Origin: an uncultured bacterium
Lineage (GTDB): Bacteria; Cyanobacteriota; Vampirovibrionia; Gastranaerophilales; Gastranaerophilaceae
Assembly: GCA_948964545.1 (NCBI GenBank)
Contig: CAREDV010000002.1
Span: forward strand, 215,983-279,982
DNA: 64,000 bases
Direction of reading: 5' to 3'
The stretch's first letter is position 1; each line of letters starts with the position of its first letter. Made by a program: the position numbers and the translations under genes. The notes beneath the pieces are model-generated. The model did not search any database. It saw only the letters and a program-made list of their open reading frames with translations, and had not been told where the DNA came from. Below, piece by piece: positions 1-8,737 of the stretch.

Positions 1-1947
1 GTAGTGTCTGATATCGTCGTAGTTGTTAACGTATTCTGCTTCAACCTGTTTTTGGAACTGGGTTTGCGGAGCAACAGGCTGTGCCTTTGTGCTTCTTGAT
101 GCTAACAATGAATCGATATTTGGTGATAATGTCATTTCAAAGTGGAAACGTCCCATTTTGCTTTTGTTTTCATGATAGTTGCGAATTAATGGGAAACCCC
201 AGTATAAACGTGCACTTAAATCAGCAGGTAACTGAACTCTTAAGCCTACACCTAATGATGCTGCAAAGTAGCTTCCGTCCATATAATCTTCGCTTGCTGC
301 TGGGAAAATACCTGCAGTATCTGCAAATACTGCACCTTTTACCCATTTGCCTATAAACGGAATTTTTTCGCCTGTTCTAGGACTTGTAATTTGTCTTGGC
401 ATCAGCGGGAACATTAATTCTCCGCTAAGGAAGTATCCGTTTTTACCAATCATCAAACCTTCGTTATAACCTCTTACAGTTACCAAACCACCTGTCTGCA
501 TTTGGTCAAGGTAAGGGATTTGTTTATCGCCTGGAACAATCTGGTAATTACTTCTTAAATGACCAATCACACCGTGTGAAAAATCGTGTAATCTTGTTAT
601 GCTTCCGCTGTATTTAAAGTAGTTATTATCTCTTACGCTGTTTAAAATTGGGAATGCATAGTATGCGTTTTGGCTTAAATACCAGATACCGTATTTAGTA
701 TCTTTTCTTGCCATTAATGCAATTTCTGCAGATGTAACATTATCTACACTCACTGCATCTTCAATTTGCGGGAAGGGTTTTAAGCCGATAGAAGTTCTTG
801 CTCTTTTGTAGTTAATCCCTGCATAAGATTTTAATTCAAATCCAGGTTTTCTTACCAGCGGCTGTGAGTAGTAAAGTGAATATTGGTATGCTCTGCTGCC
901 GATGTCAAATAAATCTACATAAGGACCGTATTTAACATTTGCAAATGTTGATGAAAACATAACACCAACACGACCATCTTTTTTGTTTACTGGGAAGTTG
1001 TAATCAAAGAATGGGCTCTGTGCACCTCTTGAAAAATAAGAACCTAAAGACATTCTGTCACGGTGTCCTGTCAAACTGTCTGCGTATAACATTGCACCGC
1101 CTCTAATACTTCCTGTATTATATCGTCCAGCGTTATCCATAACGCCCATTAAGTGGAATGGGAAGCTTTCATCTGCGACAAGTTCAATATCTGTAGTGCC
1201 AGGTTTTTGACCTGCTTTTAAGTTGGCAGATAATCTGATACCTTCATTATATCTATTAAAGTCCAGTACATCTTTTTCAAGTTCTACAATATCAAAAAGC
1301 TGACCTTCTTTTTCAGGCATTCTTCTTGTGACATAACCATCTTTAGTCCATTTATTTTGCTGAACGGTAATATTACCAATTTTACTTTCTGTTAAAGCAA
1401 TATAGATATTACCGTTTTGAACTGTTTGTTCAGGTAAGAATGCTCTTGCTGTTACAAATCCTTTTTCTGCGTACAAGTTGTTGATATCATCAATAACGTT
1501 TTGAATATCTTGTATAAAAACGTTACGTCCAACAAGCGGCTGTACTAGTTTATTAATTTCTTCTTTTGTCAAAATTTCAGAAGGTGCAACTTCAATAGTG
1601 TTTACATAAACTCCTTTTGTATCAAGTTCTTCGACAGTTGCGCGTTGAAATGCACTATTAGGATTGTTGTTTTGAATAATTTGATTACCTTCGTTGGGGT
1701 TAGAATCGAGGTTTCTACGAGTTTCATATTGCTGGTAATCTTGATTTTGTTGTTTTTGCTGATATCTATCTTTTAAAAAGTTAGTGTCGTGCATCTGGTT
1801 CATACCAGCTTGAGAGCCCATTTGCTGCATTTCAGTTGCGCTTGGGAAACTTCCATACATATCGGCATTTGCTGGGGTAAGTGAAGCAGTTAATGCTATG
1901 CAAAAGACTGCACTCAAAATACTTTTTTTAGAATTTATCTTTTTCAT
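1..1947 (-). CDS. TpsB/ShlB-FhaC-type outer-membrane porin, 3' end beyond window
   Basis: 649 codons are visible, starting at ATG 1947 behind an AAAGGTGA ribosome site; the C-terminus lies outside the window. Residues 1-28 form a signal peptide ending in PANA. Residues about 35-100 are rich in Gln and Asn. A POTRA_2-like domain follows at about 113-190 (YAEKGFVTARAFLPEQ, then a new conserved block near NITVQQN). The rest looks like a beta-barrel and includes the family hallmark VRGYNEG. By family knowledge this is a two-partner-secretion or related exporter of unfolded proteins in the outer membrane. No TpsA partner is visible. The sequence runs on at least about 40 residues past the apparent last strand (RFHFEMTL), which is unusual because barrels normally end there. 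An Omp85/BamA relative is the alternative. Confidence 0.8.
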   Translation of the reverse strand, partial: MKKINSKKSILSAVFCIALTASLTPANADMYGSFPSATEMQQMGSQAGMNQMHDTNFLKDRYQQKQQNQDYQQYETRRNLDSNPNEGNQIIQNNNPNSAFQRATVEELDTKGVYVNTIEVAPSEILTKEEINKLVQPLVGRNVFIQDIQNVIDDINNLYAEKGFVTARAFLPEQTVQNGNIYIALTESKIGNITVQQNKWTKDGYVTRRMPEKEGQLFDIVELEKDVLDFNRYNEGIRLSANLKAGQKPGTTDIELVADESFPFHLMGVMDNAGRYNTGSIRGGAMLYADSLTGHRDRMSLGSYFSRGAQSPFFDYNFPVNKKDGRVGVMFSSTFANVKYGPYVDLFDIGSRAYQYSLYYSQPLVRKPGFELKSYAGINYKRARTSIGLKPFPQIEDAVSVDNVTSAEIALMARKDTKYGIWYLSQNAYYAFPILNSVRDNNYFKYSGSITRLHDFSHGVIGHLRSNYQIVPGDKQIPYLDQMQTGGLVTVRGYNEGLMIGKNGYFLSGELMFPLMPRQITSPRTGEKIPFIGKWVKGAVFADTAGIFPAASEDYMDGSYFAASLGVGLRVQLPADLSARLYWGFPLIRNYHENKSKMGRFHFEMTLSPNIDSLLASRSTKAQPVAPQTQFQKQVEAEYVNNYDDIRHY

Positions 1948-1978
1948 TGATTCACCTTTGAAATTTGTAATTACAATT

Positions 1979-2007
1979 TATATAAGTCTGGTCATTTTTA
2001 TTTTTGC
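1979..2007 (-). promoter_or_regulatory. possible GCAAAA-N17-TATATA promoter of the TpsB gene
   Basis: On the minus strand GCAAAA (2007-2002) is followed after 17 nt by TATATA (1984-1979) and then AA. The layout matches the GCAATT-N17-TTTATA promoters elsewhere in the window, but with two mismatches in the upstream box, so this is a weak member. Confidence 0.35.
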
Positions 2008-2089
2008 GCATAGGAGCGGAAATATAAATTGTTTTTTAATTTTTATTAAGATTTAGTAATAAAAATTAATTTTTCAGCAAAAATACTAT

Positions 2090-2119
2090 TTGACCTGCTA
2101 TCATTATAGATGATATAGT
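2090..2119 (+). promoter_or_regulatory. sigma70-type promoter of the Skp gene
   Basis: TTGACC at 2090-2095 and TATAGT at 2114-2119 with an 18-nt spacer. The predicted leader before the start at 2180 is about 55 nt. Confidence 0.5.
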
Positions 2120-2179
2120 TTCGCTTGTAAAGACGTAACTCAAAAAATACGTTTTTTGAAGTATGGTAAAGGAGAGAAT

Positions 2180-2641
2180 ATGAATATTAATTTTAAATTT
2201 TTAGCAGTTGCTATTTCAGCTTTTGTAATAGGGTTATCTTTAAACAATATTGCAGTATCTGATGTGCCTTCAAAGATTGCTGTAGTTGATGTTTCATCTG
2301 TTGTTAATTCATCATCACAGGTACAGGCTTTGAAAAAAGAGCAGCAGGCTAAGGCGAAAGACCTTATGACTTTTATTGAAAAAGCAAGAAAAGATGTAGC
2401 TGCAACTACTGATACAAAGAAAAAACAAGCTTTGGAAGAAAAATATAATAAAGAATTAAACACTAAAAAACAAGCTATGGATAAAAGCTATGCTGCAAAG
2501 TTAGAAGCTATTGATAAAACAATTTCAGCTCAAATTGCTAATCAGGCAAAAGCAGGCGGTTATGATATAGTGCTGGCAAAAGGCGTAGTTTTATACGGCG
2601 GTTCTGATATTACAGATGCAGTGAAAAAAGCAGTTAAATAA
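2180..2641 (+). CDS. ompH: OmpH/Skp-family periplasmic chaperone
   Basis: 153 aa. The start at 2180 follows AAAGGAGAG at good spacing; the upstream in-frame ATG at 2156 would lie before this site and is rejected. The protein has an N-terminal membrane or signal segment (residues about 5-25), then KIAVVDVSSVVNSSSQVQAL, typical of the OmpH family. A long Lys/Gln/Glu-rich region follows that should form the coiled-coil tentacles, and the end returns to a beta segment (YDIVLAKGVVLYGGSDIT). Skp proteins hold unfolded outer-membrane proteins in the periplasm. It is divergently transcribed from the outer-membrane porin gene, which fits a porin-chaperone pairing. Confidence 0.88.
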   Translation: MNINFKFLAVAISAFVIGLSLNNIAVSDVPSKIAVVDVSSVVNSSSQVQALKKEQQAKAKDLMTFIEKARKDVAATTDTKKKQALEEKYNKELNTKKQAMDKSYAAKLEAIDKTISAQIANQAKAGGYDIVLAKGVVLYGGSDITDAVKKAVK

Positions 2642-2669
2642 AAAAGCTCCCGATAGGGAGCTTTTTTTT
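2642..2669. terminator. bidirectional terminator between skp and hydA
   Basis: AAAGCTCCC-GATA-GGGAGCTTT hairpin flanked by A-run and T-run. It lies directly after the skp stop and abuts the hydA stop, so it can serve both convergent genes. Confidence 0.9.
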
Positions 2670-4407
2670 ATATATCTTTATAAGAACCTGTAAATTTGTC
2701 CTTATAAATCGTGTGTAATAATTCGTGTGCTTTATGTGAATTTGGTTCTTCCAGATATTCATTATAAAGTTTTCTGATTGACTGGTTATAATGAGATTTA
2801 CGCTGTGGAAGCTCAGAATCTTCTTTATAAAGTCCCTGCGCACGAATTTCTTTTGTCGCTGAATTGTCGCAAGAACGAGGTTGACCGCCGCCGTTGATAC
2901 ATCCGCCAGGACATGCCATAACTTCAAGCATTGCAAATTGTGCTTTGCCCGATTTGATTTCCTGAATTGATTTTTCAGCTTCTTTTAATGTTGAAACAAC
3001 TCTTACAATAAGTTTAGTACCCTTGAGGTCAAGTTCAATGTCACGGCATCTGTTTGAAGTTCCGCGCATTTCTTTGATATCAACATCGTTTAAGCTTTCA
3101 CTTGTTGCAAATTCATAAGCTGTTCGAACAGCAGCTTCTGCAACACCGCCTGATGCTCCGAAAATTGTTCCTGCACCTGTGTATTCGCCAAACGGATTAT
3201 CGTTTGGTTCAGGTTCAAGCGCGTTGAAATCAATTCCTGCTTCCTTAATCATTCTGCCAAGTTCTTGTGTTGTCAAAACAAAATCAGTGCCAGAAAGTTC
3301 TGGACGTTTGCACTCGTATTTTTTTGCTGTACAAGGCATAATTGCAGTAATTACAAGATTTTCTCTTGAAATATCAAGTTTTTCGGGAACAAATTTTGCA
3401 AGAACAGGTGACAGCATACTCATCGGTGATTTACAGCTTGATAAGTGATGCAGCATATCAGGGTGCTGTTCTTCCAAATATTTTACCCATGCTGGACAGC
3501 AGGATGTAAACAGCGGTAAGTTTTGACCTGATTTTAATCTGCCTAAAAATTCAGATGCTTCTTCCATAATTGTCAGGTCTGCTGAGAAGTTTGTGTCAAA
3601 AATTAAGTCAAATCCTATTCTTCTTAATGCAGCATTCATTTTGCCAATAGAGTTTTCACCTGCGGGAAGTCCGAACATTTCGCCAATTGCAACACGTGTT
3701 GCTGGTGCCATTTGAACTACGACTTTTTTATCTTTATTTGTAATCTCTTTCCAAACATTTTCAATATCAGATTTGATTGTTAAAGCTCCTGTTGGGCAAA
3801 CAGCTGCGCACTGACCGCAGTTAACACAGTCTACCTGACCTAAAGGTCTGCCGTTCATCGGTTGAACAACTGTTTTTGAGCCTCTGTTTGCAAATCCTAA
3901 AACTGAATGTCCCTGAAATTCTGTACAAGCTCTAACGCATGCTCCGCACAGAATACATTTGTTCGGGTCGCGTACGATTGACGGAGAACTGTCATCAACG
4001 GGAAGATATTCGTCTAAACTTTTGTCTGGGTATCGGATTTTTCTTATACCGTATTCTTCTGCGTATTGTTGAAGTTCGCAGTTTCCTGATTTTTCGCAGG
4101 TCAGACAGCTTTTATCGTGGTTTGCAAGTAAAAGCTCAAGAACTGTTTTTCTTATTCTTCTTGTTTTATCTGTATTTAAGTGGATTTTCAAGCCTGCTTC
4201 TGGCGGCATTGTGCAGGAAGATTGAATCCCTCTGCCTTCAACTTCCACAACGCACATTCTGCAAGCGCCAAATGATGTTAAATCGGGACGGTAGCAGAAA
4301 GTCGGAACATTCATCCCTGCTTTTCTAATAACTTCAAGCAGGTTAGGTTCATTTGTAAATTCAACTTCTTTACCGTCTATAAATAATGTTTTTATCTCGT
4401 TAGCCAT
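2668..4407 (-). CDS. hydA: [FeFe]-hydrogenase catalytic subunit (HydA/HndD type)
   Basis: 579 aa. Order of domains: plant-type [2Fe-2S] ferredoxin (Cys in residues about 38-65), NuoG-like Cys/His segment (about 97-115), two [4Fe-4S] motifs (CILCGAC near 151, CVNCGQC near 194), then the H-cluster domain. All three H-cluster signatures are intact: TSCCPAW (301-307; C303 is the expected proton-transfer Cys), MPCTAKK (357-363) and EVMACPGGCINGGGQP (495-510). A C-terminal small-subunit-like segment is present. The enzyme interconverts protons and H2. With the NuoF- and NuoE-like subunits encoded just upstream it should form the trimeric NAD-linked hydrogenase, which is electron-bifurcating in characterised relatives. 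Last gene of hydC-hydB-hydA, 7 nt after hydB. Confidence 0.96.
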   Translation of the reverse strand: MANEIKTLFIDGKEVEFTNEPNLLEVIRKAGMNVPTFCYRPDLTSFGACRMCVVEVEGRGIQSSCTMPPEAGLKIHLNTDKTRRIRKTVLELLLANHDKSCLTCEKSGNCELQQYAEEYGIRKIRYPDKSLDEYLPVDDSSPSIVRDPNKCILCGACVRACTEFQGHSVLGFANRGSKTVVQPMNGRPLGQVDCVNCGQCAAVCPTGALTIKSDIENVWKEITNKDKKVVVQMAPATRVAIGEMFGLPAGENSIGKMNAALRRIGFDLIFDTNFSADLTIMEEASEFLGRLKSGQNLPLFTSCCPAWVKYLEEQHPDMLHHLSSCKSPMSMLSPVLAKFVPEKLDISRENLVITAIMPCTAKKYECKRPELSGTDFVLTTQELGRMIKEAGIDFNALEPEPNDNPFGEYTGAGTIFGASGGVAEAAVRTAYEFATSESLNDVDIKEMRGTSNRCRDIELDLKGTKLIVRVVSTLKEAEKSIQEIKSGKAQFAMLEVMACPGGCINGGGQPRSCDNSATKEIRAQGLYKEDSELPQRKSHYNQSIRKLYNEYLEEPNSHKAHELLHTIYKDKFTGSYKDI

Positions 4408-4414
4408 TTTTACC

Positions 4415-6277
4415 TCACTCTAATACTATTGCCTTGAACGGACAATTTGTTAAACAAGCCTCACATTTAATACATTTATCTTGATTAATGTGGTGAGGAT
4501 TTTTAACTGTACCGTCGATTGCGCCAACAGGGCAAGTTCTTGCACATTTTGTACAGCCTTTGCATAAAGCTTCGTTAATAACGATTTTTTTCATTGCCGT
4601 ACAAACACCTGCGGGGCATTTTTTATCCTTAATATGGGCAATATATTCATCTCTAAAGTATTTTAAAGTTGAAAGTACAGGGTTTGGAGCAGTCTTGCCC
4701 AGTCCGCATAAAGAACCGTCTTTAACAGATTGTGCAAGTTCTTCCAAAAGTTCCAAATCTTCCATTGTACCTTTGCCTGCAACGATTTTTTCAAGGATTT
4801 TTAACATGTTTTTAGTACCTTCACGGCACGGAACACATTTGCCGCAGCTTTCGTTCTGTGTAAAGTTCATGAAAAATCTTGCAACTTCAACGATACAAGT
4901 TTTATCGCTCATAACAACAAGTCCGCCCGAGCCGACCATTGCGCCTGCTTTTATGAGGTTGTCGTAATCCATCGGGATGTCAAGATGTTCTTCTGTCAAA
5001 CAACCGCCTGACGGCCCGCCTATTTGAACGGCTTTAAATTTTTTGCCGTCGCGCATTCCGCCCCCGATATCAAAAACGATTTCGCGTAAAGTTGTACCCA
5101 TCGGTACTTCTATAAGACCTGTGTTATTAACATCGCCTGTTAAAGCAAATGTTTTTGTACCTTTTGAAGATTCCGTACCCATTGATGAGAACCAGTCAGC
5201 CCCATTTAACATAATAACAGGTACGTTTGCAAGTGTTTCAACGTTGTTAATCAAAGTCGGACGTCCGAACAAACCTTTGTTTGCTGGAAACGGCGGTTTA
5301 GGTCTTGGCATTCCGCGTTCGCCTTCAATTGATGCTATAAGTGCTGTTTCTTCACCGCAAACGAAAGCTCCTGCGCCCTCTTTTATGTGTAAATCTAGTG
5401 AGAAATCGCTGCCCATAATATTTTTACCTAAGAAATGTTTTTCTTCAGCATCTTTGATAGCTTTTCTTAAGCGTTTAATAGCCAGCGGATATTCAGCGCG
5501 AACATAGATATATCCTTCATCTGCACCGATTGCAAACGCGGCAATTGCCATACCTTCAAGAAGTTTATGCGGGTCGCCTTCCATAACGCTTCTGTCCATA
5601 AATGCGCCGGGGTCGCCTTCGTCGCCGTTGCAGACAATATAAGATTTTCCTCCTTTGTTGGCAGCGGTAAATCTCCATTTTCTGCCTGTGGGGAAACCTC
5701 CTCCACCCCGTCCGCGCAAGCCTGATTTTTCAATTTGTTCAATTACTGCATCAGGGTTATTTTCTTCCAAAACTTTTGCTAATGCTTCATAACCTCTTAC
5801 GGCAATTGCTTCTTCTATACTTTCGGCGTTAATATTGCCGCAGTTTGCAAGTGCTGTACGGGTTTGTTTTGCGTAGAAGTTAATATGCTCATCATCCATA
5901 ACATGTTCATGGGTTTTTGGATCAACATATAAAAGTCTTTCAACAGGCTTGCCGTTTTTAATATGGCTTTCATAAATTTCTTCTACATCTTTTTCTTTAA
6001 CTTTAACATAAGTCACATGTTTATCTGGGATTACAACAAGAACACCCTGTTCGCAAAAACCGTGGCATCCTGTAGGAACAATTGTCATTTTGTCGTAATC
6101 AGATAGAACTGCTACATCTGCACCGAGTTCTTTGAATTTTTCAATAACTTTCATTGCGCCGTTTGCAACGCATCCTGTTCCAGCGCAGACAAGAACTCTC
6201 AAACCTTGTTTAGCAATATGCTGTTGTGCAAGTTTTTGTTCTTCTTGTATATTAATATTCAAATTTGTTTTTTCCAT
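4415..6277 (-). CDS. hydB: NAD-linked hydrogenase flavoprotein subunit (HydB/HndC, NuoF-like)
   Basis: 620 aa, the fused form typical of hydrogenases. It has an N-terminal thioredoxin-like [2Fe-2S] domain (CAGTGC near residue 32, then PTGCHGFCEQG). The NuoF core follows with the glycine-rich GLRGRGGGGFPTGRKW (NADH/FMN site) and CGEETALIASIEG. The [4Fe-4S] ligand set is ESCGKCVPCREG. At the C-terminus there is a two-cluster ferredoxin (CKGCTKCARTCPVGAI and CIKCEACLTNCPF). The subunit binds FMN and NAD(H) and passes electrons to HydA. It starts at the base immediately after the hydC stop, so translation is probably coupled. Confidence 0.95.
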   Translation of the reverse strand: MEKTNLNINIQEEQKLAQQHIAKQGLRVLVCAGTGCVANGAMKVIEKFKELGADVAVLSDYDKMTIVPTGCHGFCEQGVLVVIPDKHVTYVKVKEKDVEEIYESHIKNGKPVERLLYVDPKTHEHVMDDEHINFYAKQTRTALANCGNINAESIEEAIAVRGYEALAKVLEENNPDAVIEQIEKSGLRGRGGGGFPTGRKWRFTAANKGGKSYIVCNGDEGDPGAFMDRSVMEGDPHKLLEGMAIAAFAIGADEGYIYVRAEYPLAIKRLRKAIKDAEEKHFLGKNIMGSDFSLDLHIKEGAGAFVCGEETALIASIEGERGMPRPKPPFPANKGLFGRPTLINNVETLANVPVIMLNGADWFSSMGTESSKGTKTFALTGDVNNTGLIEVPMGTTLREIVFDIGGGMRDGKKFKAVQIGGPSGGCLTEEHLDIPMDYDNLIKAGAMVGSGGLVVMSDKTCIVEVARFFMNFTQNESCGKCVPCREGTKNMLKILEKIVAGKGTMEDLELLEELAQSVKDGSLCGLGKTAPNPVLSTLKYFRDEYIAHIKDKKCPAGVCTAMKKIVINEALCKGCTKCARTCPVGAIDGTVKNPHHINQDKCIKCEACLTNCPFKAIVLE

Positions 6278-6772
6278 TTATGCCTCCTCTTTCATCAATG
6301 TATCAAGCACTATTGTAATAGCATCTGATGTCATTTGAGGATAAACTTTATCGTTTATAACAACGACGGGTGCAAGTCCGCATGCGCCCAAACAGCTCAC
6401 GGTTTCAAGAGAGAATAAGCCGTTATCGCTTGTTAATTGACCTTCAGGCATATTTAATTTAGCCCTGATTGCGTTCAATACAGGCATTGACCCTCTAACG
6501 TGGCAGGCTGTTCCGTCGCAGACCTTAATTTCATATTTACCTTTTGGTTCTAATGAAAACTGTGCATAAAAAGTAGCTACACCAAAGACTGTTGCAGGTG
6601 ACAGCCCTTCAATTTTTGTACCGATGTAAATCATCGCATCTTCAGGAAGATATCTGTATACTTCCTGAACTTTTTGCAAAATCGCAATCAAGTTGGATTT
6701 TTTACAATCATAAGATTGAATAATTTCATCCAGCTTGGATACGTCGATTTTATGAGGGTTTTCTACACTCAT
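6278..6772 (-). CDS. hydC: NAD-linked hydrogenase small subunit (HydC/HndA, NuoE-like)
   Basis: 164 aa. A thioredoxin-like [2Fe-2S] protein of the NuoE family. The N-terminal helical part ends in YRYLPEDAMIYI. The cluster ligands are in CDGTACHVRGS and, further on, CLGACGLAP. First gene of the hydrogenase operon; the upstream 90 nt carries a plausible TTGATT-N17-AATAAT promoter (minus strand, about 6835-6863). Product bridges electron flow between HydB and HydA in the trimer. Confidence 0.93.
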   Translation of the reverse strand: MSVENPHKIDVSKLDEIIQSYDCKKSNLIAILQKVQEVYRYLPEDAMIYIGTKIEGLSPATVFGVATFYAQFSLEPKGKYEIKVCDGTACHVRGSMPVLNAIRAKLNMPEGQLTSDNGLFSLETVSCLGACGLAPVVVINDKVYPQMTSDAITIVLDTLMKEEA

Positions 6773-6863
6773 TCTCGAAACTCCTATTAAATTGTCTGAT
6801 TAACCCCGATTGCAGAATACAATCTTATAAATATTATTGCATATTTTTGGGATTAAATCAAGG

Positions 6864-7058
6864 TTAGGGTTTTTTGAAATTTGCGTAGTATAGAGCTCTG
6901 ATAAATTTAACAGTTTTTGTAAAAAAACTTTGTTTTGGGTTTTGGACATAACGAGGATGAAAATTAGGAATCCCTGTATATCTTCCTTTCATTGTTGTTA
7001 AAGATCCTCTTTGGGGCATGTAGTTCTTAAAATTAGCATTAGAAATTTTTAAAAGCAT
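6864..7058 (-). CDS. small basic protein of unknown function
   Basis: 64 aa, not recognised. It is supported by AAAGGAG placed 7-8 nt before ATG 7058. The protein is rich in Lys, Asn and aromatic residues, has no predicted membrane segment and no Cys. It lies alone between nth and the hydrogenase operon on the same strand, and its stop is about 90 nt upstream of hydC. Confidence 0.5.
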   Translation of the reverse strand: MLLKISNANFKNYMPQRGSLTTMKGRYTGIPNFHPRYVQNPKQSFFTKTVKFIRALYYANFKKP

Positions 7059-7113
7059 AGTGTTTCTCCTTTATTATAAATTATAAAATATAATCGGCTA
7101 TTTTTTTGTTATT

Positions 7114-7746
7114 TTATAAATTTTTATTACAAAATTTTGCTATTGGGCATTCTTCGCATTTAGGTTTTATTGGCTTACATACATTTTGACCGTGGGTTAC
7201 AAGAAGTGTATTTATATCAAGCCAGTATTTTTGCGGAAGTTTTTCACGAAGCATAAATTCTGTTTCTTCTGGGGTTTTGGTATTTAAATATCCTAAGCGG
7301 TTGCAAATCCTGTGTACATGAACATCAACGCATATTGCAGGAATATTATAGCCTTTTGCAAGCACGAGATTTGCGGTTTTTCTGCCAACACCGTTGAATT
7401 TTATCAAATCCTCAATTGTATCTGGAACTTTATTATCAAGTTTTTCCACAATAATTTTTGAAAGTTCAACTATTTGGCGAGCTTTATTTTTATAAAAACC
7501 TACAGGATAGATAGCTTTTTCCAGTTTTTCAACATCACAGTATGCAAAATCTTTCGGTTCTTTACCAATTTCAAGCATTCGAAGTGTTGCAGGGTAAGTT
7601 GTTAAATCATTTGTACGCAGGCTTAAAATACAAGCTATTAATACAAGATATGGGTTTTGAAATTCCTCCATAAGCTGAACAAATTCCCTGCGTGGCTGTT
7701 TGGCCGCAATTAAAGCTTCAATTATTTTATCAATATTATTGTTCAC
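7114..7746 (-). CDS. nth: endonuclease III, base-excision repair
   Basis: 210 aa, the normal length. The helix-hairpin-helix FNGVGRKTANLVLAKG supplies the catalytic Lys, and VDVHVHRICNRLG carries the catalytic Asp. The C-terminal [4Fe-4S] loop has the exact C-x6-C-x2-C-x5-C spacing (CKPIKPKCEECPIAKFC). The enzyme removes oxidised pyrimidines and nicks at abasic sites. The start is GTG 7746 with GAGGAG seven bases upstream; it overlaps the end of lpxK by 11 nt, so the two are co-transcribed. Confidence 0.95.
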   Translation of the reverse strand: MNNNIDKIIEALIAAKQPRREFVQLMEEFQNPYLVLIACILSLRTNDLTTYPATLRMLEIGKEPKDFAYCDVEKLEKAIYPVGFYKNKARQIVELSKIIVEKLDNKVPDTIEDLIKFNGVGRKTANLVLAKGYNIPAICVDVHVHRICNRLGYLNTKTPEETEFMLREKLPQKYWLDINTLLVTHGQNVCKPIKPKCEECPIAKFCNKNL

Positions 7747-8737
7747 TGATTAACTCCTCAACATCAATAATAGTCTTTAATTTTAGTGCATAAATATCAT
7801 CGCGGTTAAAATTTTTCATTTTTACAGCATCTTTTTCTGTTGTTACTATGACTCCTTGCGGGATTTCATCTTCTGTATAGATGTGGTGATCGTCAAAGTC
7901 AATTGTTTTTTTTATCTTGTAATTATTTAAAAATGCATAAAACTGTTTAGGCTGCCCAATTGCACATAGCGCAGTAACTTCTGTTTTTTCTGTTAATTGT
8001 TCTTCAGTTTTTAAATTATAAACACAATCAGGTTCTGTTCGGCAAACAAATGAGGGAACGTTCATTTTTTTACCCATAATTTTTGCAAGTTTTTCTGCAC
8101 GCGAGTGGTCAATATCTTTGCTTACTACAACTAGCCTGTCAATTCTTGAAAATGCTTCCATTCCCTCACGCAGAGGACCTGCTGGGAGAAGCTTTTCGTT
8201 GCCAAAGCACATTTTGGAGTCCATAAGGACGATATCCAAATCTCTGTGAAGTTTTCGATGCTGAAACCCGTCGTCAAGTATAATTGTTTTTGCCCCAAAC
8301 TTTTCTATTGCATATTTTGCACCTTTAAATCTGTTTTTACAGGTTATAATAATTGCACCTTTAGTGTTTTGTGCAAGCCAGAAAGGTTCATCACCTGACA
8401 TTTGAGCGTCATAATAAATTTTTTTGCCGTCAGAGATTACGTTAATATTTTTGTTATCAAGTTTTCCACCATAACCGCGCGAAACAATAGCCGTTTTTTC
8501 TCCAAAATGTTTTGCGATTTCAGATACAACAGGAGTTTTTCCCACACCGCCTGTTGTAATGTTTCCGACAGAAATTACAAAAGCGTCAACTTTTTTCGGT
8601 TTTAAGACCCCTTTGTCATAAAGTTTATTTTTTAAATTGCTTGCAAAACCATAAAACAATGCTGCAAAATCAAGAAGAAATATACCTTTAGCATTTTTGT
8701 CATAATGGAGTTTGGTAATCTCTGTTTTCAGATTCAT
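7736..8737 (-). CDS. lpxK: tetraacyldisaccharide 4'-kinase (lipid A synthesis)
   Basis: 333 aa. Walker A GNITTGGVGKTPVV lies near residues 56-70, and the LpxK blocks SRGYGG and LDDGFQHRKLHRDLDIVLMD are present. The enzyme phosphorylates the lipid A disaccharide at the inner membrane, which means this organism makes a lipid A-type outer membrane. ATG 8737 shares its A with the TGA stop of mlaD (TGATG), indicating translational coupling; the in-frame TTG just upstream is not needed. Operon mlaD-lpxK-nth. Confidence 0.95.
   Translation of the reverse strand: MNLKTEITKLHYDKNAKGIFLLDFAALFYGFASNLKNKLYDKGVLKPKKVDAFVISVGNITTGGVGKTPVVSEIAKHFGEKTAIVSRGYGGKLDNKNINVISDGKKIYYDAQMSGDEPFWLAQNTKGAIIITCKNRFKGAKYAIEKFGAKTIILDDGFQHRKLHRDLDIVLMDSKMCFGNEKLLPAGPLREGMEAFSRIDRLVVVSKDIDHSRAEKLAKIMGKKMNVPSFVCRTEPDCVYNLKTEEQLTEKTEVTALCAIGQPKQFYAFLNNYKIKKTIDFDDHHIYTEDEIPQGVIVTTEKDAVKMKNFNRDDIYALKLKTIIDVEELISEQ

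Noticed and set aside
3939..4328. Long plus-strand frames opposite hydA and hydB
   Set aside because: Antisense shadows of strongly conserved genes, with no start signals and no family resemblance.
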